Below are positions 17,303 to 25,737 of a DNA stretch of 64,000 nucleotides, piece by piece (position 1 is the stretch's first letter; the number at the start of each line of letters is the position of its first letter). The position numbers were made by a program, and so were the translations under genes. Where the stretch lies: contig NZ_JAGGJY010000001.1 in NCBI RefSeq assembly GCF_017873245.1, forward strand, positions 248,001 to 312,000, read 5' to 3'. The notes beneath the pieces were generated by a model. It was not told the origin of the DNA, made no database searches, and saw only the letters and a list, made by a program, of their open reading frames with translations. Source of the DNA: Clostridium tertium (GTDB lineage Bacteria > Bacillota > Clostridia > Clostridiales > Clostridiaceae).

Positions 17303-18655
17303 ATGGAAAAATTCATGAACTGGATGGAACGTTATATGGTTCCAATAGCATCTAAAATAGGTGCTCAAAGACACTTAGTAGCTATACGTGATGGTTTTGC
17401 TACAATAATGCCACTTATGATTATTGGTTCTTTCGGACTTTTAATTCACAATTTTCCGATTCAATCAGTTAAAGATTTATTTGCAGAAGGACAGCCTTTA
17501 CATTGGTTAGATGTAATTGCACTGAATGTATATGGTGGATCAATGTTCTTAATGGGACTGTTTGCTGCAATATCTATCGGATATGCATTAGGTAAATCAT
17601 ATGATGTTGATGGGTTTGCAACAGGATTAGTTACATTAGCATCAAGTTTAGTATTTACAAATATGTTTGCTTATAAAGCTCCAGTTACTTGGGGTGGATT
17701 TGATGCAGGAACACTTGGATGGGAGCCAGGTATATTTACAAAATGGCTTGGACCATCGGGGCTAATTACTATATTAATTGTTACTTTAATTACAGGTACA
17801 ATTTTTGCCAAGTTATCTCAAAATAAAAAATTAGTTATTAAATTACCAGATGGAGTACCACCTGCAGTATCAAGATCATTCTCAGCTTTATTACCAACTA
17901 TGATAACTTTAACTTTAGTAGGAATAGTATTTGCTATTTGTGAAGCATTTGGATATGCAGAAGTTTATCTACATGTATATAACTTAATTTCAAAGCCATT
18001 AATGGGCCTTGCAAATTCTTTACCAGTATTATTAGGATTAATATTAATACAACAACTTTTATGGTTCTTTGGATTACATGGATCAAATATATTAGCACCA
18101 GTTATAAATTCTATATTCCTTGCTTTAACAGCTGAAAATATGGCAGCTATAGCAGCTGGTAATACAGAAGGAATTAATATTATAAATAGCCAATTCTTAG
18201 ATTCATATGTTAACCTTGGAGGTTCAGGATTAACAGCAGCATTAATGATAGCTATGATAATTAAATCGAAGAGTGCAATAAACAAATCAATTAGAAATGT
18301 TGCAACAGGTCCAGCATTCTTTAATATAAATGAACCAGTTATCTTTGGTTTACCAATAGTGTTAAATCCAATATATATTATACCATTTATTTTAGCTCCA
18401 ATGGTTTCAGCAGTTATAGCTTACGTATTTAGTGTAATTGGATTCGTTGCTCCAGCATCAGCAGTAGTTCCATGGACTTGTCCACCGGTAATTTCAGCTT
18501 TCTTAGCAACTGGTCAATGGCAAGGAGCGGTTGTAGCATTAATTAATATTGCAGTTTCTGTATTAATTTACTTACCATTCGTTGCTTATGCTGATAAGAA
18601 AAATTTAGAAAATGAACAAGCAGAGCTTGCTTGTGATCAATCAAGCGCCCTATAA
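17303..18655 (+). CDS. PTS lactose/cellobiose-type EIIC permease
   Basis: The 450-residue integral membrane protein begins MEKFMNWMERYMVPIASKIG with about ten membrane segments. The conserved HGSNILAPV and FFNINEPVIFGLPIVLNP, which form part of the sugar site in the CelB/ChbC family, are present. It moves the sugar across the membrane while EIIB phosphorylates it. It has its own sigma-54 promoter instead of being co-transcribed with EIIB and EIIA. That is unusual but makes sense if one activator drives both units. AAGGGGGAA precedes the ATG. Confidence 0.93.
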   Translation: MEKFMNWMERYMVPIASKIGAQRHLVAIRDGFATIMPLMIIGSFGLLIHNFPIQSVKDLFAEGQPLHWLDVIALNVYGGSMFLMGLFAAISIGYALGKSYDVDGFATGLVTLASSLVFTNMFAYKAPVTWGGFDAGTLGWEPGIFTKWLGPSGLITILIVTLITGTIFAKLSQNKKLVIKLPDGVPPAVSRSFSALLPTMITLTLVGIVFAICEAFGYAEVYLHVYNLISKPLMGLANSLPVLLGLILIQQLLWFFGLHGSNILAPVINSIFLALTAENMAAIAAGNTEGINIINSQFLDSYVNLGGSGLTAALMIAMIIKSKSAINKSIRNVATGPAFFNINEPVIFGLPIVLNPIYIIPFILAPMVSAVIAYVFSVIGFVAPASAVVPWTCPPVISAFLATGQWQGAVVALINIAVSVLIYLPFVAYADKKNLENEQAELACDQSSAL

Positions 18656-18675
18656 ATAATAATATAAAATAAAAA

Positions 18676-18709
18676 GCAAAAGGGATAGTTTTATTACTAT
18701 CCTTTTTGC
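18676..18709 (+). terminator. Hairpin after EIIC, probable terminator
   Basis: GCAAAAGGGATAGT (18676-18689) pairs with ACTATCCTTTTTGC (18696-18709). The U tract lies inside the 3' arm and not after it, so termination may be partial. Confidence 0.6.
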
Positions 18710-18731
18710 ATAAATTTTAGGAGTTGGTATT

Positions 18732-18890
18732 ATGAGAGAAGTTTTGTATAAATTTACACATTTATTTACTTATGTAACAGAAGATAAAAATGATGAAAGC
18801 GTTAAAAAAAGAAAATCACAAGCAGTTACAAATATTTGTGCAGTAATAAGTATTTTATTATTCTTATATTTATTAACAGGGTTAAATTAA
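18732..18890 (+). CDS. Small predicted membrane protein, 52 residues
   Basis: ATG 18732 has AGGAG at 18719-18723, a good spacing, and runs to TAA 18888-18890. The protein begins MREVLYKFTHLFTYVTEDKN, has a basic middle (VKKRKSQ) and ends in one hydrophobic segment, ICAVISILLFLYLLTGLN. That gives a single C-terminal membrane helix with a cytoplasmic N-terminus. I do not recognise a family. It sits just after the EIIC hairpin, so low-level read-through from the sigma-54 unit is possible. Its clear ribosome-binding site supports it being real. Confidence 0.6.
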   Translation: MREVLYKFTHLFTYVTEDKNDESVKKRKSQAVTNICAVISILLFLYLLTGLN

Positions 18891-18971
18891 TAATTATTGA
18901 ATTTAATAATATAAATAATTTATTTAAATAAGGGAAAGTTATTATTGAGAAAACTTAAGGAGGTAATTGCT

Positions 18972-19574
18972 ATGAAGTTTAAATCATTAATAATTCCTTT
19001 AACTATGGTAGCATTATTATCAGTAGGATGTAGTAAAACCGATGAAAATAAAAATAATGCTAACGAAAATACGCCACCTGTAAGTGATAACAATGGTGGT
19101 ACAACCAATAATAGTGGTACAGGTGAAAACAAAGCAGATATGGTAACATCTCCATCACGAGTTACTGATGAAGCAAATTTATTTAGAGCACTTGGAGACA
19201 GTTGGATTGTTATATTAGAAAATGATGTTAATACTACAAAAGATGTAGTATTAGATACAGGTTTTAAAAAGGCTGATAAAGATGATTCAAGTAAGATGGT
19301 GCCAGCATCACGTGTATTAGCGTTATATAAAAATGGAGAAAATAAAGTAAAAGAAGCATCATATACTTTAACTACACCTAAACTAACAATTAAAGATGAA
19401 AATGCAAAAATAGAAGGTGGAGTTGTTAAAGGAGATGTATATGTTGAAGCTAATGGAGTAACATTGGAAGATGCAACAATTGATGGAAATATTTACTTTA
19501 AAAATGAAGAAGCAAAAAATACATTCCATATGGATGAAAAATCAAAAGTAGCAGGAACTATGGAAGTTAAATAA
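18972..19574 (+). CDS. Hypothetical lipoprotein with C-terminal beta-repeat segment
   Basis: ATG 18972 is chosen because AAGGAGG lies at 18958-18964; a TTG 27 bases earlier would displace the signal peptide. The 200-residue protein has a signal peptide with lipobox SVGC, then a low-complexity Asn/Gly/Thr linker, then a folded region from about 65. Its end (KIEGGVVKGDVYVEANG, then ATIDGNIYFKNE) looks like short beta-strand repeats, as in pectate-lyase-like or bactofilin-like solenoids. It should be anchored on the outer face of the membrane. I do not recognise a function. A strong terminator follows, making it a single-gene unit. Confidence 0.75.
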   Translation: MKFKSLIIPLTMVALLSVGCSKTDENKNNANENTPPVSDNNGGTTNNSGTGENKADMVTSPSRVTDEANLFRALGDSWIVILENDVNTTKDVVLDTGFKKADKDDSSKMVPASRVLALYKNGENKVKEASYTLTTPKLTIKDENAKIEGGVVKGDVYVEANGVTLEDATIDGNIYFKNEEAKNTFHMDEKSKVAGTMEVK

Positions 19575-19581
19575 ATATTTT

Positions 19582-19617
19582 AAGGATAAGTGTATTATCA
19601 CTTATCCTTTTTTTTAT
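19582..19617 (+). terminator. Terminator after the lipoprotein gene
   Basis: AAGGATAAGTG (19582-19592) pairs perfectly with CACTTATCCTT (19599-19609) and is followed by a T run. Confidence 0.92.
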
Positions 19618-19620
19618 ATA

Positions 19621-19662
19621 AATCTAGTAGGACTGTATATAAAGATACAGTCCTACTAGATT
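19621..19662 (-). repeat. Perfect 18-bp hairpin overlapping the stop of the coiled-coil gene
   Basis: AATCTAGTAGGACTGTAT (19621-19638) pairs with its exact complement at 19645-19662 around ATAAAG. It covers the TAG of the minus-strand gene. No T run follows on the minus strand, so it may protect the 3' end or act as a weak terminator between the two convergent genes. Confidence 0.8.
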
Positions 19663-20063
19663 TTCCAGTGTTCTTTAAATTTAAGAACTTCATTTAAACT
19701 TTTAGTAGACATTTGTTGAGTTAACACTAGCTCATCTTCAAGTTCAGTCATCCTTTTTCCTAGAACTTGATCTAACACAGATAAATCGTCTTGGATTTTA
19801 TCAATTAAAGTAAATTTCTCAGATATTATATTTAATACGTGAGTAATATCATTTTTAAATTTATCTTGATCAGATTTCATAACTTGAACTTCGGTTTGAA
19901 GCAAGGCTAAGCTGTGGCTAGTGCTTAAGATAATATTCTTCATTTGATTTAATATTTTAGGCAATTGTTTAAGCATTTCATTTGTCTCTTGTAATGTGAG
20001 ATCGCCATTGTCTTTTATGTTAGATGCTATATTTCCTAAATTTAAAACTTGATCTTCCAACAT
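19656..20063 (-). CDS. Hypothetical coiled-coil protein, 135 residues
   Basis: This minus-strand gene has AGAGGTGAT upstream of its ATG at 20063. The product is soluble, with almost no Cys or Trp and no membrane segment. Heptad-like spacing of Leu/Ile runs through most of it (TLQETNEMLKQLPKILNQMK, then KIQDDLSVLDQVLGKRMTEL), so it should be an extended coiled coil. I do not recognise a family. It is convergent with the preceding lipoprotein gene and divergent from clpS, so it is transcribed alone. A structural or scaffold role would be a guess. Confidence 0.72.
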   Translation of the reverse strand: MLEDQVLNLGNIASNIKDNGDLTLQETNEMLKQLPKILNQMKNIILSTSHSLALLQTEVQVMKSDQDKFKNDITHVLNIISEKFTLIDKIQDDLSVLDQVLGKRMTELEDELVLTQQMSTKSLNEVLKFKEHWKI

Positions 20064-20238
20064 TTATCACCTCTTTATAATATATGCTTATAAATATATT
20101 AGGTACATATAAAATAAAAAAAGTCAAAATGATGGTTTAAATATGTATTAATTACTGGTTTGTAATTATTTATATTTTTCGAACTTCAATAATATAAATA
20201 ATACATATGATAAGTAAGTTTAGTGCTTAATTAATCAA

Positions 20239-20272
20239 TTCTATTAAAATAGAACTTAATTTATTGTATAAT
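20239..20272 (+). promoter_or_regulatory. clpS promoter with overlapping palindrome
   Basis: TATAAT (20267-20272) lies 17 bases after TTAAAA (20244-20249). The -35 sits inside a perfect palindrome, TTCTATT-AA-AATAGAA (20239-20254), a possible operator. The regulator is not identified. Confidence 0.4.
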
Positions 20273-20352
20273 AGTATATAGGTCTAAAAAATAATATCAT
20301 AAGAAAAAAAGTATATGATTTTTGATATAACTGTATTTATGGAGGAATCAAT

Positions 20353-20652
20353 TTGGAAACTAATGCTAATATATTAGAAAAGATAGATTTAAAGATAAAA
20401 AAGCCTAAAAAGTTTATAGTTATTATGCATAATGATGATTTTACAACTATGGAATTTGTAGTTGCAATTTTAAGTGATATTTTTAATAGAAGTGTAGAAG
20501 AAGCTAATAAAATAATGATGGAAGTTCATAAAAATGGTAAGGGTGTAGCTGGAATATATCCGTATGATATAGCTATATCAAAAGCAACTAAGGCAATGAC
20601 CCTTGCTAAGGAAGAAGGATTTCCATTTAAGCTTACAGTAGAGGAGGAGTAA
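20353..20652 (+). CDS. clpS: ClpS, adaptor of the ClpA protease
   Basis: The 99-residue protein has the ClpS core VIMHNDDFTTMEFVVAIL, which holds the Asn-Asp of the N-degron pocket. The helix with VHKNGKGVAGIYPYDIAISK contains the conserved VH and G motifs. It delivers N-degron substrates to ClpA and blocks other substrates. It starts with TTG, supported by GGAGG at 20341-20345. clpA begins 1 base after its stop, the usual clpS-clpA pair. Confidence 0.95.
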   Translation: METNANILEKIDLKIKKPKKFIVIMHNDDFTTMEFVVAILSDIFNRSVEEANKIMMEVHKNGKGVAGIYPYDIAISKATKAMTLAKEEGFPFKLTVEEE

Positions 20653-20653
20653 A

Positions 20654-22891
20654 ATGGATATTAGTAAAGTAGTTAGAGATATTTTGCTTAGATCTTATAA
20701 TAATGCAAAAGAAAATAAAAATGAATACGTAACACCAGAGCATCTATTATTTAGTGCGCTAGAAGAAGAGTATTTTATTGAAGTAATAAAAAAGTTAAAT
20801 GGTGATGTTGAAGAATTAAAAAGCGATTTAGCAAGTTATATAGATGAGTATGTTGATAAAATAGAAGATGGAGAGCCGGAAGAAAGCTTTGGTATAAGAA
20901 ATATATTAATTGTTGCAACTCAGCAGGCAGCTTTTAGTGAGAGAAATATTGTTGCATTAGAGCACATAATTGCAGCTATTTATGCTCTTAAAGATAGTTA
21001 TGCAGTATTCTTTCTAGAAAAGCAGGGAATAAATAAGCAAGAATTATTATTTGAACTTTCACATAATAAATCAGAAGACGAAAATGTATCTAAAGATGCT
21101 ATAAGGATAATAAGAGCAGACAAAACTCATGAAAAGTCAAATAAAAGTATAATAAATAGTTATTGTACAAATTTAATAGATTCAGTTTCACAAGAAGAAA
21201 GTGATCCTTTAATAGGTAGAAAAGATATAATAGATAGGACAATACAAATACTTTGTAGAAGAACTAAAAATAATCCTGTTCATATAGGAGAGCCAGGAGT
21301 TGGGAAAACTGCTATAACATTAGGACTTGCAAAATTGATAAAAGAAGGAAATGTTCCAGATAAGCTTAAAAATGCACAAATATTTTCATTGGATATAGGT
21401 GCTATACTTGCAGGGACAAAGTATAGGGGAGATTTTGAAGAAAGAATAAAGCAAATATTAGATGAAATAAAAACTTATGAAAAACCTATAGTTTATATTG
21501 ATGAAATTCATAATATAGTTGGAGCAGGAGCACTAAATGGAAGTTCATTAGATGGTGGAAGTTTAATTAAAGGTTATTTACTAGAAGGTAAAATAAGATT
21601 TATTGGAGCAACTACTTTTGATGATTATAAGAAATACTTTGAAAAGGATAAAGCACTTATAAGAAGATTTCAAGTAATTGAAGTAAAAGAAACAAGTATA
21701 AAAGAAACTGTTAAAATACTAGAAGGTATTAAAGAAAATTTTGAAGACTACCATAAAGTAAAGTTTACAAATGAATCTTTAAAGGCGGCTGTTGATTTAA
21801 GTGCTAAGTATATAAATGATAGGTTTTTACCAGATAAGGCAATTGATATAATAGATGAGGCTGGAGCATATGTAGATATTAATAGAGAAAATTATAAAGA
21901 AGGAATAGTAGATGAAGGAGTAATTGAAGAAATAATATCTAAAATTTGTCATATTCCTAAGCAAACAATTGAAAATACAGAAATAGAATCGCTTAAAATT
22001 CTAGAAAGTGAACTTAAGAAAAATATCTTTGGTCAAAACCAGGCAATAGAAGAAGTTACTAGATGCATAAAAATGTCTAGAGCAGGATTAAATGATGATA
22101 ATAAACCAGTTGCATCTATGTTGTTCGTTGGGCCAACAGGGGTAGGTAAAACTGAAATTGCAAGAGTTTTAGCTAAAACGTTAGGAGTTGATTTAGTAAG
22201 GTTTGATATGAGTGAATATGGAGAAAAGCATGCTGCATCAAAACTTATAGGGTCTCCTCCTGGATATGTAGGATATGAAGAGGGAGGGCTTTTAACAGAT
22301 ATTATAAGGAAGAAACCTAATTGTGTTTTACTTCTAGATGAAATAGAAAAGGCTCATTCAGATATTTTAGGAGTATTGCTTCAAGTCATGGATTATGCAA
22401 CACTTACAGATAATAAAGGACGAAAAGCGGATTTTAGAAATGTAATAATAATAATGACATCTAATGCTGGTGCTAGAGATATTGGTAAAAATCTTGTTGG
22501 ATTTGCTAGGGACACAATAAAAATGGAAGCAATAAGAGATGAAGTTAAAAGAGTGTTTACTCCTGAGTTTAGAAATAGATTAGATAAGGTTGTAGTATTT
22601 AATCAAATAAATAAAGAAATGGCTAAGGATATAGCACAAAAAGAGTTAAATAAATTTAAAGAAAAGCTTACAAATAAAAATGTTAACTTGGAATTTAGTG
22701 ATGAATGTATAGATTTTATAACTGAAAAAGGATTATCTAGAGAATTTGGAGCAAGAGAAATTCTAAGGGTTATTAATTCAGAGATAAAACCATTGTTAGT
22801 AGATGAGTTATTGTTTGGAGAATTATCAAATGGTGGAAGATGTAAGGTAGTTATAAAAAACAATAAATTTAGTATAGAAAAGATAAATTAA
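20654..22891 (+). CDS. clpA: ClpA-type AAA+ unfoldase of the Clp protease
   Basis: The 745-residue protein has an N-terminal double-repeat domain (about 1-145) that docks ClpS and two AAA+ modules. Module 1 has Walker A GEPGVGKT (212-219) and Walker B VYIDEIHN; module 2 has GPTGVGKT (493-500) and LLLDEIEKAH. There is no middle coiled-coil domain, which separates ClpA from ClpC/ClpB. VGF in KNLVGFARD is a ClpP-docking loop of the IGF/IGL type. With ClpP, encoded elsewhere, it unfolds and degrades N-degron substrates. Its ribosome-binding site (GAGGAGG) lies at the end of clpS, so the two are coupled. Confidence 0.95.
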   Translation: MDISKVVRDILLRSYNNAKENKNEYVTPEHLLFSALEEEYFIEVIKKLNGDVEELKSDLASYIDEYVDKIEDGEPEESFGIRNILIVATQQAAFSERNIVALEHIIAAIYALKDSYAVFFLEKQGINKQELLFELSHNKSEDENVSKDAIRIIRADKTHEKSNKSIINSYCTNLIDSVSQEESDPLIGRKDIIDRTIQILCRRTKNNPVHIGEPGVGKTAITLGLAKLIKEGNVPDKLKNAQIFSLDIGAILAGTKYRGDFEERIKQILDEIKTYEKPIVYIDEIHNIVGAGALNGSSLDGGSLIKGYLLEGKIRFIGATTFDDYKKYFEKDKALIRRFQVIEVKETSIKETVKILEGIKENFEDYHKVKFTNESLKAAVDLSAKYINDRFLPDKAIDIIDEAGAYVDINRENYKEGIVDEGVIEEIISKICHIPKQTIENTEIESLKILESELKKNIFGQNQAIEEVTRCIKMSRAGLNDDNKPVASMLFVGPTGVGKTEIARVLAKTLGVDLVRFDMSEYGEKHAASKLIGSPPGYVGYEEGGLLTDIIRKKPNCVLLLDEIEKAHSDILGVLLQVMDYATLTDNKGRKADFRNVIIIMTSNAGARDIGKNLVGFARDTIKMEAIRDEVKRVFTPEFRNRLDKVVVFNQINKEMAKDIAQKELNKFKEKLTNKNVNLEFSDECIDFITEKGLSREFGAREILRVINSEIKPLLVDELLFGELSNGGRCKVVIKNNKFSIEKIN

Positions 22892-22906
22892 TATCTAAGT
22901 AAGAGT

Positions 22907-22947
22907 AGATGCTATAAATTATTAATGATTTATAGCATCTGTTTTAT
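22907..22947 (+). terminator. Terminator of the clpS-clpA operon
   Basis: AGATGCTATAAAT pairs with ATTTATAGCATCT (3' arm 22928-22940), followed by GTTTTATT. Confidence 0.85.
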
Positions 22948-23031
22948 TAGTTTAAAATCTTATTATGTACACAAATAAGAAAAACATATATAATGGTATT
23001 TGTTTTTAAATGAATATAAGAGGTGACACAG

Positions 23032-24165
23032 ATGGATAAGGATATAAGCAAAATACAGGAAGATATAATAAAAAAGGATATAAGAAAAGTTGAAAAGCTG
23101 TGGAAGGATGTAGAAGAAAATAACACCCTAGAGTATCATTTAGATAGAATGACAAAAGATGAACTGGTTAAGGTTGCCAGTAATTATTCTGTAAGAGGGA
23201 TTACATCATTAAAAAAAGCAGATGCAGTAAATAAAGTAAAAGATGGAATAATAAATAATATTGATTATGTATTAGAATTACTTGATTTAGATGCATTTTT
23301 ATACTTAGAAGAAATAGTGAAATTAGATGGTAAAAAAGAATACTTTGGATCAGAGCTTATCAATGCAAATTACTTTAGAAATAGAGGGATAATGTTTACT
23401 GGAATAGATCAGGGAAAGTTATATGTTATAACACCTAAAGAATTATGTGATATAATAAAAGATAAGTTAAATGACAATTTAAAATCTATTGCAAATAATA
23501 ATTCTGATATTATAAAACTTTCTGCAGGACTTATATATTTTTATGGAGTTTTAACAATTGAAGAATTAAGTAAGATATTAAAAGAAGAATGTAACTTTGA
23601 TTTTGAATATGAGAAATTCAAAAAGTTACTTTTAATTGGAGAAGAAGTAGGCTTTGATTATCAAATAGAGGAAGATTTTGTTTACCATATAGATGTTGAG
23701 GATCCTTTTTTTATAATTGAAGAAAGAAATAAGAATACAGATATAAATTTTGCAAAGTTTGATAGGAAAACTTTATTAAAAGCTGCAAAACCTGATTATA
23801 TAGAAGAAAATAAGCAAGCAAATAAACTTGAAAAAGTATTAAATGAGTTATTTGTTATAGATAAAAATATCTTAAGAGAAGAAATAGATAGTTTTTCTAT
23901 AGCTACAAAAAATGAAGCACCATTAGATGAAGCAATAGATACTTTCTTAGAAGCCTATGAAATAGAAAGTGAAGAAGAAAATGAAATTCTTAAAGAAGAG
24001 TTAAAGAAATTATCATTAGGGGTTAAAAGATGGACATTAAAGGGATTTACGCAAGGGGAAATTGATAATAAGAAAAAAACTATCGTAAATGAAGAGAAAA
24101 TAGGAAGAAATGATCCATGCCCATGTGGAAGTAATAAAAAATATAAAAAGTGCTGTGGTAAATAA
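23032..24165 (+). CDS. SEC-C metal-binding domain protein
   Basis: ATG 23032 is preferred (AGAGGTG at 23019-23025) over a GTG at 23023 that lies within the ribosome-binding site. The 377-residue protein ends in a SEC-C zinc motif, [19 protein letters not shown], like the one at the end of SecA. The N-terminal 340 residues are helical and acidic with no membrane segment; [18 protein letters not shown] resembles a Rho/SAP-like small helical module. Proteins of this type are common in clostridia and have no settled function. Binding to ribosomes or SecB-like partners through SEC-C is family knowledge only. Confidence 0.75.
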   Translation: MDKDISKIQEDIIKKDIRKVEKLWKDVEENNTLEYHLDRMTKDELVKVASNYSVRGITSLKKADAVNKVKDGIINNIDYVLELLDLDAFLYLEEIVKLDGKKEYFGSELINANYFRNRGIMFTGIDQGKLYVITPKELCDIIKDKLNDNLKSIANNNSDIIKLSAGLIYFYGVLTIEELSKILKEECNFDFEYEKFKKLLLIGEEVGFDYQIEEDFVYHIDVEDPFFIIEERNKNTDINFAKFDRKTLLKAAKPDYIEENKQANKLEKVLNELFVIDKNILREEIDSFSIATKNEAPLDEAIDTFLEAYEIESEEENEILKEELKKLSLGVKRWTLKGFTQGEIDNKKKTIVNEEKIGRNDPCPCGSNKKYKKCCGK

Positions 24166-24180
24166 AAGGGGAGTTTAAAT

Positions 24181-24516
24181 ATGATTTTTAAATATTTAAT
24201 ATTAGGATGGGGAGTTATAGAGTTTATACTTGGAATAACTGTGTTATTAAAGAAAAAATTATTTTTACTAGGATTTATAGTTGAAAGTTTTTCGATTTTA
24301 AATAATGAATTTAATGTTTCAAATATAAAAGATATAAAAACTTTTTCGAGATGGATTGGGGAAGTTGTAGTGTTAGAAGGTTCATTATATATATTCCTAG
24401 CATCTGCATCTATATTTTTCGAAATGAGTGTAGTAATTATTATAGTATTTATAATTCTTATTGAAATATTTTTCTTTAATGTAATAAGCAAAGGAATCAG
24501 AAACTTTATTGAATAA
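24181..24516 (+). CDS. Hypothetical small membrane protein, 111 residues
   Basis: AAGGGGAG precedes the ATG, 15 bases after the SEC-C gene. The protein has three hydrophobic stretches: YLILGWGVIEFILGITVLL, a middle one near residues 60-80, and a C-terminal helix rich in Ile/Val/Phe. A soluble loop separates the first two (LLGFIVESFSILNNEF). The layout resembles small DUF3784-like membrane proteins, but I cannot assign it firmly. It is probably co-transcribed with its neighbours on both sides. Confidence 0.65.
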   Translation: MIFKYLILGWGVIEFILGITVLLKKKLFLLGFIVESFSILNNEFNVSNIKDIKTFSRWIGEVVVLEGSLYIFLASASIFFEMSVVIIIVFIILIEIFFFNVISKGIRNFIE

Positions 24517-24535
24517 ATATAAATGAGGTAAAAAG

Positions 24536-25462
24536 ATGCAAGATAATAGATATCTTTTTGACAATTATATTAATATTGCTAGAAATTTTGTAATAGAAAA
24601 AGAATATGTAAAAGCACTAAAGTTTTATAAAAAAGCATATAGGTTTGAGCAGGGAAGAAAAGATATAGAACTTATATTAGATATAGCACTTTTATATGAC
24701 AAATTAGGTTATAAAGATTTATCAGAGGAAAAATATAGGGAAGCTATTTTAATAGAAGAAAAAGATGCAAGAGCATATTATGGACTAGGTGTTCTTTATG
24801 ATGAAGATGGATTTTTAGAAGATGCTATAGAATATTATAAAATAGCTATTAATTTAGATAATAATTATGATAGAGCATATTTTTATTTAGCTAATGCATA
24901 TGATGAATTAAGTGATAAGGAAAATGCTATAAAATATTATAATAAGACCTTAGAATTAATACCAAATGATTTATGGGCAAATGCAAATTTAGGATGTATT
25001 TATGAAGAACTAGGAGAGTATTTTAAAGCTTTAAAATACATGAATAACGCTTTAGAAATTGAACCGAATAATTTTAGAGTTTTATTTAATATGGGAGTAT
25101 TACTTAAAGATTTAGGAAGAGAAGAGGAAGCAAAAGAATATTATAAAAAATCTATAGGAAAAAACTTATATTATCCATATAGTTATTTAAACTTAGCAGT
25201 TTTATATAGAGAAAAAAATGATTTTTATAAAGCGATAGAAGTTATTACAGAAGGAATCAAAAATAATAATGATTCGAGCTTTTTATATTATAATAGAAGT
25301 TGTTTTTATGTTAATATAGGAGAACTACATAAAGCTTTTAATGATTTAATTAAAAGTATAGAACTAAATGATTTATTTTTTGAATATATGATAAAAGATA
25401 AAGAATTAGATAAATTGAGAAATTTAAATGAATATAATGACTATTTAAAAAGTAAGCTATAG
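24536..25462 (+). CDS. Tetratricopeptide-repeat protein
   Basis: The 308-residue protein consists of about eight TPR units, recognisable by repeats such as ARAYYGLGVLYDEDGFLEDA, DRAYFYLANAYDELSDKENA and WANANLGCIYEELGEYFKA. There is no signal peptide or membrane segment, so it is a cytoplasmic protein-interaction scaffold. The C-terminal 50 residues are less regular. The partner is unknown. GAGGTAAAAAG precedes the ATG and the gene follows the small membrane protein by 19 bases. It closes the four-kilobase unit that begins after clpA. The TAG stop lies in the loop of the terminator. Confidence 0.82.
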   Translation: MQDNRYLFDNYINIARNFVIEKEYVKALKFYKKAYRFEQGRKDIELILDIALLYDKLGYKDLSEEKYREAILIEEKDARAYYGLGVLYDEDGFLEDAIEYYKIAINLDNNYDRAYFYLANAYDELSDKENAIKYYNKTLELIPNDLWANANLGCIYEELGEYFKALKYMNNALEIEPNNFRVLFNMGVLLKDLGREEEAKEYYKKSIGKNLYYPYSYLNLAVLYREKNDFYKAIEVITEGIKNNNDSSFLYYNRSCFYVNIGELHKAFNDLIKSIELNDLFFEYMIKDKELDKLRNLNEYNDYLKSKL

Positions 25463-25477
25463 TAGCTTGCTTTTTAA
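25447..25477 (+). terminator. Terminator overlapping the TPR gene stop
   Basis: AGTAAGCT (25451-25458) pairs with AGCTTGCT (25464-25471) with one G-U pair and is flanked by A and T runs. The stop codon lies in the loop. Confidence 0.85.
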
Positions 25478-25604
25478 TTTGAAAAAAAGTTGTTAAAAAA
25501 GTAACAAAAAGATAAAAAAAAATAGAAAAATGTTAGTAATTTTAGGTAAAGTTTTGGCGCTTATAATGTTTATTATAAAAATTTTAAAATTTATATTAAA
25601 AACT

Positions 25605-25654
25605 TTGTTAAATAAATTACAAAAGTTGTGGGAAGCTAGTATTTATGGTAAGAT
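25605..25654 (+). promoter_or_regulatory. rnf promoter with Rex-like operator
   Basis: TTGTTAAATAAATTACAA (25605-25622) matches the Rex site TTGTTAA-N4-TTAACAA at 12 of 14 fixed positions. It lies directly before TTGTGG (25626-25631), a 17-base spacer and TAAGAT (25649-25654). Rex represses at low NADH/NAD+, which suits an NADH-linked ion pump. No rex gene is in the window. Confidence 0.5.
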
Positions 25655-25663
25655 GAGAGTATA

Positions 25664-25703
25664 ACCGTTAAAATATACGGATTATATAGTATATTTTAAC
25701 GGT
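25664..25703 (+). repeat. Perfect 14-bp inverted repeat at the rnf transcript start
   Basis: ACCGTTAAAATATA (25664-25677) and TATATTTTAACGGT (25690-25703) frame a 12-base loop and begin where transcription from the promoter above should start. There is no T run, so it is not a terminator. It could be a 5' stabilising hairpin or an operator. Confidence 0.75.
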
Positions 25704-25737
25704 AAATACTTTAAATAAAAGTAGGAGGTTTTTTATA

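Noticed and set aside
23955-24491. 178-codon minus-strand frame across the SEC-C gene end and the small membrane gene
   Set aside because: It is the mirror image of AT-rich coding sequence; both plus-strand genes have better starts and known or plausible features.
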